Positions 34,774-42,486 of a stretch of DNA of 48,639 bases are shown in pieces; within the stretch, counting starts at the first letter, position 1; the number at the start of each line of letters is the position of its first letter. Both the position numbers and the translations under genes were made by a program. The notes under the pieces were generated by a model. That model was not told where the DNA came from. It did not search any database and saw only the letters and a program-made list of their open reading frames with translations. The stretch is from a virus. The DNA is taken from the IMG/VR virus record IMGVR_UViG_3300033388_005224, positions 1-48,639 of that record, one strand, 5' to 3'.

Positions 34774-35838
34774 TTACAGTTCATGAACAGTACAATAGAA
34801 AGTAGCTGTAGATCTCTCTCCACCAAATTCCCTGGAGTTTCTAGTCTTAATTCTCAATTCAATACCCTGGGCCGAATTCAAGTCTCTTACAGTGTTGTAA
34901 TTGAATGGAAACCCTAATGTATTCTTAGATTTTCCAAGTACTGGACCACCCACAGCTGGTATTATTGGATAGGAGCCTGCTGCCTCATCCACAAAATTAT
35001 GTATAGATTTATAAGCGTTCACCTTAATTGGCACTTTGTTAGGTAAATCATAAGGATTATAAGCCCAAATCTCAAAGTCTACAGCATCTGTATAATCTAT
35101 ATCATCAGAAAACTGCACCTCTGACATCTCTATCTGTATTCTTTTACCCGGATCTGGTACTAAATACCAGTTAGATGTAGTGGCATATGAATAATCTACC
35201 TCAACTACTCTACCAGTCTGATCTTCGAAGAAATTAATATAACCGTCCCTATAATCTACAGAGAATTCACAGTCATTATCACATGGTTCAAATGGAGTTA
35301 GCTCATATTGTTCATATCCATCAACCCTAACAACTACTTTATAGCCATGAGAAACCTTTGCAGATATCTGGTCCTCTCTATGAACCTTACCATGTTTCAT
35401 ATCGATTATGAATTCATGTCCTAATTTATATGAGTTCCCATCAATATATGTAGGGCTTTCATTTTCCACCCTTATGGAATCACCAAACCAGGTTGTTTTG
35501 TCCGCAAAGTTATGTGTAGCGACCTCTAAGTCAGAACCAATACGCTTCTCTGGAACAACCATGAGACGCCCGCCTACATCATGTGCCTCTGCAAGCTCAA
35601 CCTGATCGATGAAGTTAATGGGATCTCCATCATGGGCTGCAACTACACTCTGAAGTATAACTACATCACCTGGGGCAAGAACATCTTTGAAAACAATATC
35701 GTAATAACCGTCAGAGCCAATTATTCCAGAGATTGCTGTAGCTATATCTGAATCCTGAATTTGAACCTGTAAAGCAGATGGCTCAATTCTATCATTTGCA
35801 GATTCAGTTTCGTGATATGTATATGTTGTTAAATTCAT
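34774..35838 (-). CDS. Virion structural protein, function unknown
   Basis: This 354-residue all-beta protein has strands such as YDIVFKDVLAPGDVVILQSV, HEFIIDMKHGKVHRED, GYKVVVRVDGYEQYEL and GRVVEVDYSYATTSNWYLV. The C-terminal half has a PNKVPIKVNAYKSIHNFVDE element. It holds three DGY tripeptides. Its start overlaps the upstream 481-residue fibre stop as TAATG with AGGA before it, so it is translated as part of the same cassette and may be a partner or chaperone of that fibre. The DYRDGYINFFEDQTG segment, followed by a VEVDYSY strand, resembles repeated beta-sandwich domains of baseplate or fibre proteins. No family is assigned. Confidence 0.5.
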   Translation of the reverse strand: MNLTTYTYHETESANDRIEPSALQVQIQDSDIATAISGIIGSDGYYDIVFKDVLAPGDVVILQSVVAAHDGDPINFIDQVELAEAHDVGGRLMVVPEKRIGSDLEVATHNFADKTTWFGDSIRVENESPTYIDGNSYKLGHEFIIDMKHGKVHREDQISAKVSHGYKVVVRVDGYEQYELTPFEPCDNDCEFSVDYRDGYINFFEDQTGRVVEVDYSYATTSNWYLVPDPGKRIQIEMSEVQFSDDIDYTDAVDFEIWAYNPYDLPNKVPIKVNAYKSIHNFVDEAAGSYPIIPAVGGPVLGKSKNTLGFPFNYNTVRDLNSAQGIELRIKTRNSREFGGERSTATFYCTVHEL

Positions 35839-37283
35839 TATGTAGTCCTAATTACACTTAGCCGTGATCCATTAGAAGCAAATCCTAGAGTCCCACCAGC
35901 TACAACATTTGTTCTAATTCTTACCTTGTCATTAGCATTAATGTTTAAAGCAATAGTTGCTGATAAGGTATCCTCATCATTTACAGAATTTCTATGGTAG
36001 CCAAAGCTTCTAGTTCCAAGCACCTCAAAAAACCCACCACCCTGATTTCTCTCCAAGAAAGCAGTTGATGAAGTTCTTGAATTTGTAGATTGAGTTAATG
36101 AAACGTCATAACTAAAAAGATAAACACCAGCCTGAGTTATAGTTACTTCACTTGCTGCAAGTACAATGCTTCCAGTAGTTATAGCTGAAACGTTTGTTAA
36201 CGGAACAGTTATTGGGGTGGTTGTAAATGTTGTACCAGATGCATTCAAATAAAATGAAGCTAAATCATTATTAATTGCTGAACCCCCACCAGTTGCATCT
36301 ATTGTAATATCTACTTCATCATTAGCAACATCATCTGCAATAGTCATTGTGATGTTCGAACCCTCAATGAAATTCAAGCGTCTTCTTGTCCCAGTATCAG
36401 TTCCAGAATTTTTACGAACAGTAACCTCATTAGCTCCAGCAACAGAAGCTACATTAGCTCTAAAGAATGCTGCAACCCTATTGCCAGTTATATTTCCTGG
36501 ACCAGTTACCGTGAAGAAGTTAATCCTATCACCTGCAGATATAGCCACAGGAGTACCTAATGTAATAAAAGAATCTTGAGCGTTTGACGTAATGGAGGCT
36601 CCTGAATCAGATCCATTTACTTCAAGCCTTACAGTTGCGGAACCTCCACCTGCAAGGTTTAATGTTAGAGCATAACACTCACATGAAATTGGTATTACAA
36701 CACCTCCAGTATTTGGGGTATCATCTCCATTACCAAATGCCCACTCATAAGAATTATTTCCTAAGTCTCCATTCTCCTCTGCCCAGATTGCAAACGTAGT
36801 CCCATTTGCTCCAAGTTCAGCATCAATACCGGAGAGGTGAGCAGATAGATTATCTACATCACTCACCTCCGGTGGAGAAATGTCAGGATTATAGTTAATA
36901 GGAGTAAAATCAATACTAATCTGATCTCCATCAATTTCATCACCACCACCAAGTATATGTGATGTAGCATGAGAAGATGAAGCGTAACCATCCAAAGCTA
37001 TTTGAATATTTTCGATTCTGTCAGTGTTATAATCAATCTTCTCTTCGCCTGGTGGTCTCAGTGCTGCCTCTGAATCCTCTTGACCTAGGGTTCCTGATCC
37101 ATCATTAATGAGAATGTTGCCAGCTTGCACCTGGGCAAATAAATCAGCTGACTCTTGCACTTCCCATACAAATAGAGTTTCCGTGAGATCAAAGCTTCCA
37201 TTACCTGGAATAGAAACTCCAATGTCATCAAGGTCTATTTGACCTGCCACCTGGTTCTCTGCTATAAGGACCCTGGTAGTCAT
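35838..37283 (-). CDS. Fibre protein with IAEN-type anchor and C1q-like head
   Basis: The N-terminal 78 residues of this 481-residue protein are the shared anchor (VLIAENQVAGQIDLDDIGVS, TLFVWEVQESADLF, INDGSGTLGQEDS). A short linker with ALDGYASSSHATSHILGG follows, then a middle beta domain (YEWAFGNGDDTPNTGG, then VRLEVNGSDSG). The C-terminal 140 residues look like a C1q/TNF-type jelly roll: YLFSYDVSLTQSTNS, then AFLERNQGGGFFEVLGTRSF, then LSATIALNINANDKVRIR. Such heads commonly trimerise and bind receptors. AGGAGA gives the ribosome binding site, and the gene lies 12 bases after the paralogous 426-residue gene. It is probably exposed on the virion surface. Confidence 0.6.
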   Translation of the reverse strand: MTTRVLIAENQVAGQIDLDDIGVSIPGNGSFDLTETLFVWEVQESADLFAQVQAGNILINDGSGTLGQEDSEAALRPPGEEKIDYNTDRIENIQIALDGYASSSHATSHILGGGDEIDGDQISIDFTPINYNPDISPPEVSDVDNLSAHLSGIDAELGANGTTFAIWAEENGDLGNNSYEWAFGNGDDTPNTGGVVIPISCECYALTLNLAGGGSATVRLEVNGSDSGASITSNAQDSFITLGTPVAISAGDRINFFTVTGPGNITGNRVAAFFRANVASVAGANEVTVRKNSGTDTGTRRRLNFIEGSNITMTIADDVANDEVDITIDATGGGSAINNDLASFYLNASGTTFTTTPITVPLTNVSAITTGSIVLAASEVTITQAGVYLFSYDVSLTQSTNSRTSSTAFLERNQGGGFFEVLGTRSFGYHRNSVNDEDTLSATIALNINANDKVRIRTNVVAGGTLGFASNGSRLSVIRTT

Positions 37284-37295
37284 AAGGATCTCCTA

Positions 37296-38576
37296 TTATG
37301 CTCTTTTCTTATAACGTACAACTATCTGTACGCTGGTAGTTGTATTTCCACCAGCCTGATTTCTGAACGACATAAGACCACCAGCAAAGTCAATATTTGC
37401 AGCTGTATTCTCAGTAAGACCAGCCGTAGAGTGTGCCAATGTACCAACTACAGATCCATTCACAAGAACCTCAAGAGTTGCAGCATCAGAGTCAACTCTC
37501 GTAATACCTATGTAAGTAATCGTTCCCTGCTCAACAGGAATACCTCTTGTTGTCGCATTAAGCACTAGGTTACCAACGCCACGATAAAACACAGCAGCAC
37601 CAGTGTTACCATTCCTACCTGCGGTAACATTCTCTGTTGCTACTGCCAGCCACTTTGATCGTGATGCATCATAACGCATCTCTTCATTTAGTGTTGTGTT
37701 GTAGTACCTATCACCAGCAGATGGGGGAGGGCTAACAGGATCTGCTGCAGTAGTTCCATAATGTCTAACATTTTGAATTACAACAGTACCATCTGTTCCA
37801 GTAATAAAATCTCCAGCTGTCATGGAGATATCTGTACCACCGGTTGCGTTACCTTCAGCAAGAACTTCTGCCAGAGTAGGGGCATCAGAAGTTTCTGTCA
37901 CCCAGCCTACACCGCCTGATCCATCAGGCTTAAGAACTAGAGCAGTATCGCTCTCAGAGGTGCCAAGATTGGAAATCTCCAGAGCATCAGATCCCCCTTG
38001 CTCATGTGTAGAGGCGTGCGTTGTTGGAGTTTGCGGATCGTCTAGCAAACCACTTAAGCCTGTAACATTTATCTCATCAGCACCTCCATCCTCATGAGTG
38101 GCAGCATGAAGCGTTGGAGTTCTTGAGTCTGATGAACTATCTAAAGTTGCGTCTGTTACTACAGCATTAAGTTGAGCAAGAGTACCTGAACCTATATTAG
38201 CAATTGAAGTACTGTGAGGATTAGCTGTATCAGTAATGTGATTATTTAAATCAGTATCAGTGGCATAGCCGTCTAAAGCCGTAGATATGCTTGTCTCAAG
38301 ACTAGCAATATCATCAGAGTTCTGTTCAATACCGTCTTCTCCAGGAGGAGTTACAACAAGAAGAGAGTCCTCCTTGCTAAGCGTTGAGCTACCATCGTTG
38401 ATTAAAATTTCATCATTTTGAATAGCTTGAAATAAATCTGTTGATTCCTGTATCTCAAAAACAAAAAGAGTAGCTGTTAAATCAAAACTGCCAGATGCTG
38501 GCACTGCAATGCCAATATCTTCAAGCAACACCTCTGAAGCAGTTAAGTTTTCAGCTATAAATATTTTATTTGCCAT
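37296..38576 (-). CDS. Fibre protein with IAEN-type anchor and SPPPSAGD-type head
   Basis: The anchor of this 426-residue protein (IFIAENLTASEVLLEDIGIA, TLFVFEIQESTDLF, INDGSSTLSKEDS) matches the 300- and 481-residue proteins. A thin shaft-like region follows with HITDTANPHSTSIANIGSG and repeated HAATHEDGGADE, HASTHEQGGSD turns, typical of phage fibre shafts. The C-terminal 155 residues (DPVSPPPSAGDRYYNTTLNE, EMRYDASRSKWL, LEVLVNGSVVGTL, GLMSFRNQAGGNTT) are close to the C-terminus of the 256-residue protein, about 60-70% identical by eye. AGGAGA precedes the ATG. It is most likely a trimeric fibre. Confidence 0.65.
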   Translation of the reverse strand: MANKIFIAENLTASEVLLEDIGIAVPASGSFDLTATLFVFEIQESTDLFQAIQNDEILINDGSSTLSKEDSLLVVTPPGEDGIEQNSDDIASLETSISTALDGYATDTDLNNHITDTANPHSTSIANIGSGTLAQLNAVVTDATLDSSSDSRTPTLHAATHEDGGADEINVTGLSGLLDDPQTPTTHASTHEQGGSDALEISNLGTSESDTALVLKPDGSGGVGWVTETSDAPTLAEVLAEGNATGGTDISMTAGDFITGTDGTVVIQNVRHYGTTAADPVSPPPSAGDRYYNTTLNEEMRYDASRSKWLAVATENVTAGRNGNTGAAVFYRGVGNLVLNATTRGIPVEQGTITYIGITRVDSDAATLEVLVNGSVVGTLAHSTAGLTENTAANIDFAGGLMSFRNQAGGNTTTSVQIVVRYKKRA

Positions 38577-38722
38577 TAAATTCTCCTGTAGCTGGCCATA
38601 TTTTGAAAATAATTTCAGAATACATTAGATAGAGACAAAAAGCCTTTACTTAAACAGCATTCCTCTAAGAATCTAATATATGATAACATTATACTATTTC
38701 ATTAGTATTTAAAGCCTATCTC

Positions 38723-39343
38723 TTAGTATGGTTTAATAAAAAGCTTTGTTCGATCTATCTCTGCAAGGCTCGTAGTAGGAGATGGGCCTAGAGTCTTCTC
38801 ACCTCTGGATACCTCAATATTGAATTCAACATGATCACCATCTTTTAAGTCTATAATTAGCTCTCCGCCTACTTTCATTGGGAACTCGCTTATTCCACAA
38901 GACTCCGCTATAATGCTCGTATTACCATTAATAGTCTGCAGCAACCTAACTAATGAAACGGAATTGTCCCCTTCAAAGCTTACCTTAGCTTCTCCATACC
39001 ATTTCAACAAATAAGTTCCTCCAATCATTAAACCGCAATCTAATTCAAGAGCCTCTTGGTTAGTGGTAGAGTTTGCTGTAACTAGGGAGCCGGTGGCATT
39101 CTGTGATGTTTCTGAAAAATCTCCGCCCTGATGATTAGAGCATATACTATTAATTAAAGACTGTTTAGCGACATCAAACTCTAACAATGACGAAAACTGA
39201 ACGTAACCATCATCATTAAAAAATAAACTAATATCACTCAGTCCAGAATCAGTTATCTCTCTTTGCAATATTAAATTATTAATGCTACCTAAAACTGAAA
39301 CAAATGCAGAATTTGAGACTTCATATGTGTATATCATGTTCAA
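38723..39343 (-). CDS. Virion protein with C1q-like C-terminal domain
   Basis: The N-terminal 80 residues of this 206-residue protein (MIYTYEVSNSAFVSVLGSIN, LFFNDDGYVQFSSLLEF) are a small alpha/beta segment. The rest resembles a jelly roll: EALELDCGLMIGGTYLLKWY, then EAKVSFEGDNSVSLVRLLQT, then GGELIIDLKDGDHVEFNIEV. It lacks the IAEN anchor of its neighbours, so it may be the head of a split fibre or an independent decoration. It is separated from the 426-residue gene by a 146-base AT-rich gap with a TATAAT-like element on the minus strand, perhaps a promoter. One DGY is present. Confidence 0.5.
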   Translation of the reverse strand: MNMIYTYEVSNSAFVSVLGSINNLILQREITDSGLSDISLFFNDDGYVQFSSLLEFDVAKQSLINSICSNHQGGDFSETSQNATGSLVTANSTTNQEALELDCGLMIGGTYLLKWYGEAKVSFEGDNSVSLVRLLQTINGNTSIIAESCGISEFPMKVGGELIIDLKDGDHVEFNIEVSRGEKTLGPSPTTSLAEIDRTKLFIKPY

Positions 39344-39346
39344 CCA

Positions 39347-40258
39347 TTATGTAGTATAAGCTAGAAGCCAATAGTTTAGAACACCCGATCCTACCTGGCC
39401 AAAAAATGCTGATATATTTGATGGAAGGCCTGTTGGGTCTACTGTTCTTGAGTTTGGTATGAAGAATGAAATAGGCGGAACAGATGCAGATATTGGAGGA
39501 TTATATGTTTGCCTAGCTACCAAACTAAAGGCATTTATATCAGATTCAATAACCAAGTAGTATGCACTGCCTGCGTTTATAGGAACAGAAACAGGAGTTC
39601 CTGTATTATTAGTTAGCTGCACAACATTTATCCCAAGATTAGCTGTAACACTAGATTCATAAGCTAACCTAACACCTAAATTGTTGTATATTGCAACCCC
39701 GCAATTTGTTCCACCACCTCCGGCATTTTGAGCACAAAAGAAAGATATGGTATTAATTGAAGTGCTCTCTTGTGCCACTGCTGCTATAGCATAAGCCCTT
39801 CCAACAGTTGTATTGCCAGTCATATTTTGATTTGAACGTGCAACTGCTATTGGCCATGTTTGCAAAGCTCCTTGAACACCACCACCAATTGTAATGTAAT
39901 TACCTTGAGCGTTTAAGAAATCTGTTGCCGCACCTCCGGTGGTAAGCCCCACCCCATTATATGTACCACCGACAATCGCATTTAAATTCATATTGATGGT
40001 TCCAGACATAGTACCACCAGCCAGTGGTAAAAATGCACCACCACCGCCACCACTGCCTACTTGAACCCATGTAGGGCCAAGAGGATCAGATAGTCTAAAG
40101 ACATCTCCGGTATCAATATCTACAGCAAATTTATCCAAATCATTTAATTCAAAATCTGTAGCTGCAAGACGAGCTGCAGAATTAGCATATCTATACGCAA
40201 TTGGCGTATGAATACCGTTATCTACAGTCTGTTTCCCATGGCGTGCTTCATCTGTCAT
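39347..40258 (-). CDS. Tail or head fibre protein
   Basis: The N-terminus of this 303-residue protein is a typical phage fibre module: HGKQTVDNGIHTPIAYRYAN, AARLAATDFELNDLDKFAVD, DTGDVFRLSDPLGPTWVQVG. A Gly-rich hinge (GSGGGGGAFLPLAGGTMSG) follows, with the LPLAGGTMSG shaft repeat used by many fibres. The C-terminal 160 residues are a beta-rich head (VGRAYAIAAVAQESTSINTI, then GVAIYNNLGVRLAYES, then GSAYYLVIESDINAFSLV). The DTG...L...P...VG element is also seen in the 256-residue protein. There is no DGY. It is exposed on the virion and likely binds a receptor. Confidence 0.65.
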   Translation of the reverse strand: MTDEARHGKQTVDNGIHTPIAYRYANSAARLAATDFELNDLDKFAVDIDTGDVFRLSDPLGPTWVQVGSGGGGGAFLPLAGGTMSGTINMNLNAIVGGTYNGVGLTTGGAATDFLNAQGNYITIGGGVQGALQTWPIAVARSNQNMTGNTTVGRAYAIAAVAQESTSINTISFFCAQNAGGGGTNCGVAIYNNLGVRLAYESSVTANLGINVVQLTNNTGTPVSVPINAGSAYYLVIESDINAFSLVARQTYNPPISASVPPISFFIPNSRTVDPTGLPSNISAFFGQVGSGVLNYWLLAYTT

Positions 40259-40270
40259 ACTAACCTAAAT

Positions 40271-40294
40271 GCGATATTATTCATCATATATCGC
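40271..40294. repeat. Inverted repeat in the gap between two fibre genes
   Basis: GCGATAT and ATATCGC form a 7-bp stem around a 10-base loop within the 43-base gap upstream of the 303-residue fibre gene. It is AT rich and has no adjoining T run on the minus strand, so a regulatory or processing hairpin is possible and a terminator unlikely. Confidence 0.35.
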
Positions 40295-40301
40295 TCTGTA
40301 A

Positions 40302-41072
40302 CTATGCTCTTCTCTTATATTGGACAATAATTTGAACATTAGAGGTAGTATTACCTCCAGCCTGATTTCTGAAAGACATTAGTCCAGAATCGAAATCAAC
40401 ATTTATCGATGTATCCTCAGTTAAACCGGAAGATGAGTGCGATAGTGTTGCAATAACAACTCCATTAACTAATACTTCTAATGTTGCCAAATCTGCATCA
40501 GAACGACTAAGGGCAAGATAAACCAAGGTACCCCTTCTAACTGGAAAACCTCTATCTGTAGCGTTTAATACCTGACCATTAATCCCTCTGTAAAATATAC
40601 CACCACCAGCATTGCCTGAACGACCCGCCTGCAGTTCCGAATTATTTGTAGTCAGCCATTTTGACCTAGTACCATCATACCTCATTTCTTCTTCTAAAGA
40701 AGTATTATAATACATATCACCAGCAGAGGGAGGGGGTGAAATAGGATCTATAGCAGAGGATGAGTAGCTTCTAGTATCACTAAAATCTAAACCATCTTCT
40801 GTAGAGTTTACCTTAACTAACCTATCAGCATCGCCCGTGTATGATGATGGAGTATCGTCAAGAGTTAAGAAATAACCATCAGTACCAACGGGAGAAAAGG
40901 TTGGAGTAAGTGAAGTTAAAAGCCACCATTGATTTGTATCAAGTTGCCTGAAAACCTTACCCACATCAGAAGAGTCATAAGAATAACTGAAACGTTCGAT
41001 TTCATTATCAAACTCTATATCATGAAGCTTATGAACACGCTCTTGTAATCTATGTAATGGTGAGCCGCTCAT
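40302..41072 (-). CDS. Fibre protein with SPPPSAGD-type head
   Basis: Residues 30-75 of this 256-residue protein (SSDVGKVFRQLDTNQWWLLT, then PTFSPVGTDGYF) carry the DVGK...DT...L...P...VG fibre module also seen in the 303-residue protein. The C-terminal 160 residues (AIDPISPPPSAGDMYYNTSL, EEEMRYDGTRSKWL, ATLEVLVNGVVIATL, GLMSFRNQAGGNTT) are paralogous to the C-terminus of the 426-residue fibre, ending in QYKRRA versus RYKKRA. It thus combines one gene's neck with another gene's head. GGAGG lies inside the preceding gene, and the start overlaps its stop as TAATG. A receptor-binding or decoration role is inferred. Confidence 0.6.
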   Translation of the reverse strand: MSGSPLHRLQERVHKLHDIEFDNEIERFSYSYDSSDVGKVFRQLDTNQWWLLTSLTPTFSPVGTDGYFLTLDDTPSSYTGDADRLVKVNSTEDGLDFSDTRSYSSSAIDPISPPPSAGDMYYNTSLEEEMRYDGTRSKWLTTNNSELQAGRSGNAGGGIFYRGINGQVLNATDRGFPVRRGTLVYLALSRSDADLATLEVLVNGVVIATLSHSSSGLTEDTSINVDFDSGLMSFRNQAGGNTTSNVQIIVQYKRRA

Positions 41073-41647
41073 TACTCATCCTCCTGAGGATTGACAATTA
41101 ATATACCCTGATCGTTTACCAACCAGCCTTGATTAGATGTAACAGGCTGTACAACCTCAAAAGTTTCACCATCTACAGAAAATAAAACTTGACCAATACA
41201 ATCTGGAGCATTTCCAGTTGCTGCATCAAGGTCCTCTAAAACTTCTTGAAGATTGTAGCCATCAGAGTTAGATAAATTAGAGGTATCAACTCCAATCTTA
41301 GTAGCTCCAGCAGGGTGATAAAAACTAGCTGTGCCACCGATAGAGTCTGGTATTGGCTCAACGACCTTAAAAGTATTAACTGGGTCTATAATATCTTCAA
41401 CTAAATAACGACCCTCAGCTGCTCCAGATATTATTTGAACAATGTCTCCAATCTGAAGAGATGCATCAACATTATCCAAGCCATCATAAGAATTTGGAAC
41501 ATCTATAACTACATTACCGTTTGCTGCAGTAGTGGATATCAAATTAACAGTTCTATAAGATGTAGAATACCCATCCGATGCCAACTCCTCAGCATCAACA
41601 AAATCTTGATCTCTTACATCTTCTTTTGATATCCTGTTATCGCTCAT
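41072..41647 (-). CDS. Virion-associated protein, function unknown
   Basis: This 191-residue protein has a small beta domain (YRTVNLISTTAANGNVVIDV, then LQIGDIVQIISGAAEGRYLV, then DPVNTFKVVEPIPDS) resembling the SH3-like insert of the 500-residue protein (GMSAESVGRFLEISGAST), and an acidic end. It has two DGY tripeptides, SDGYSTSY and SDGYNLQEVLEDLD; the latter type of element (DGYT plus helix) also occurs in the 500-residue protein. It is coupled at both ends, with ATGA to the lysine-rich gene and TAATG to the 256-residue fibre gene. A connector between anchor and fibre is possible. No enzyme motif is seen. Confidence 0.45.
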   Translation of the reverse strand: MSDNRISKEDVRDQDFVDAEELASDGYSTSYRTVNLISTTAANGNVVIDVPNSYDGLDNVDASLQIGDIVQIISGAAEGRYLVEDIIDPVNTFKVVEPIPDSIGGTASFYHPAGATKIGVDTSNLSNSDGYNLQEVLEDLDAATGNAPDCIGQVLFSVDGETFEVVQPVTSNQGWLVNDQGILIVNPQEDE

Positions 41648-42234
41648 CTACGCCTACGAGTGGTTTTTTTCTTAGAAGCCTTCTTATTAGATGCTTTTTT
41701 AGTAGAAGATTCTGCACTCGTAGAAACTTTTGAAGTCTTTTTAGCAGTTTTCTTAGAGGCCGTATTCTTAATAGGTTTCTTTTCATTAGCTGTATTAATA
41801 TCTTTAGATATCTTACTTGCTGCCTTAACCATAGAGGCTCTTGCAGCAGCAGCCTCTTTTAACCTTTTTTCCTTAGCTAGTATTTTATTTCTGAAAGCTT
41901 CCTCTTCTACTCTTTCCTCGTCAGTTAAATCATCATCCTGAGGCTCTAATTCAAACTCATCTTTATGAGCCCCAGAAATAAAACCAGAAAGAGTTCCATA
42001 TACTATAGATGTCATTTGAGAATACGCAGAGGCTTGAGCTTTAGCTTGAGATACCCTTTTCTCATGCTCTGCAGCTATTGTCTTACAGCGCTCTTCACCA
42101 GCCTTACACTGATTATACAAATTAATAAGTGTACCTTCAAATATAGAATCAGAAGAAACTAATCCAAGCTCAATCGCTTCCTTTATCTTCTGCCTAAGCT
42201 TGATGATGTTGTCATCACTTTCTTTCTTACTCAT
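41644..42234 (-). CDS. Lysine-rich protein with histone-H1-like tail
   Basis: Residues 1-130 of this 196-residue protein are helical and charged (DNIIKLRQKIKEAIELGLVS, then CKTIAAEHEKRVSQAKAQAS). An acidic stretch (DEFELEPQDDDLTDEERVEE) follows, and the last 55 residues are extremely basic and simple in composition: KKPIKNTASKKTAKKTSKVS, then TKKASNKKASKKKTTRRRR. Such Lys/Ala/Ser/Thr tails are typical of histone-H1-like nucleoid proteins in bacteria and bind DNA without sequence specificity. It lies in the head/fibre block and is coupled to both neighbours. It may condense DNA in the capsid or bind host DNA; a simple scaffold role cannot be excluded. Confidence 0.55.
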   Translation of the reverse strand: MSKKESDDNIIKLRQKIKEAIELGLVSSDSIFEGTLINLYNQCKAGEERCKTIAAEHEKRVSQAKAQASAYSQMTSIVYGTLSGFISGAHKDEFELEPQDDDLTDEERVEEEAFRNKILAKEKRLKEAAAARASMVKAASKISKDINTANEKKPIKNTASKKTAKKTSKVSTSAESSTKKASNKKASKKKTTRRRR

Positions 42235-42466
42235 CTTTCTTTTCCTTTCTCTTTTTTTTCGCCAAATAGTTAATGAGGACTAAACAGCGTTCACAATAAA
42301 CGCCATTCATGTCCCCATTAATCATTGTTACACAAAAGAATCTGGTGGGAAGAGCGGGGGAACCAGGACCATCTCTTCGAAATGTTTCCGGGGCCTTATA
42401 GCAACAATCGCACTTTTGATCATTTTGAGGATCTATTTCTTTATATGTAATATTTGGAGGTATCAT
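42227..42466 (-). CDS. Small zinc-ribbon-like protein
   Basis: This 79-residue protein has two cysteine pairs: KCDCCYKAPETF near residue 18 and VYCERC near 57, plus a Cys in RFFCVTM. This suggests a zinc ribbon. The C-terminus is strongly charged (AKKKRKEKKDE) and overlaps the lysine-rich gene. The upstream gap holds the perfect palindrome AAGATATATATCTT. It is likely a small DNA- or RNA-binding accessory; the function is unknown. Confidence 0.5.
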   Translation of the reverse strand: MIPPNITYKEIDPQNDQKCDCCYKAPETFRRDGPGSPALPTRFFCVTMINGDMNGVYCERCLVLINYLAKKKRKEKKDE

Positions 42467-42472
42467 TACCCA

Positions 42473-42486
42473 AAGATATATATCTT
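42473..42486. repeat. 14-bp perfect palindrome containing GATATATA
   Basis: AAGATATATATCTT is self-complementary and sits in the short gap before the zinc-ribbon-like gene. Its core (AAGATATATATC) recurs at 7882-7893 before the tail chaperone gene, and GATATATA occurs in two further gene-start gaps. It is a candidate phage promoter or activator site. Confidence 0.3.
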
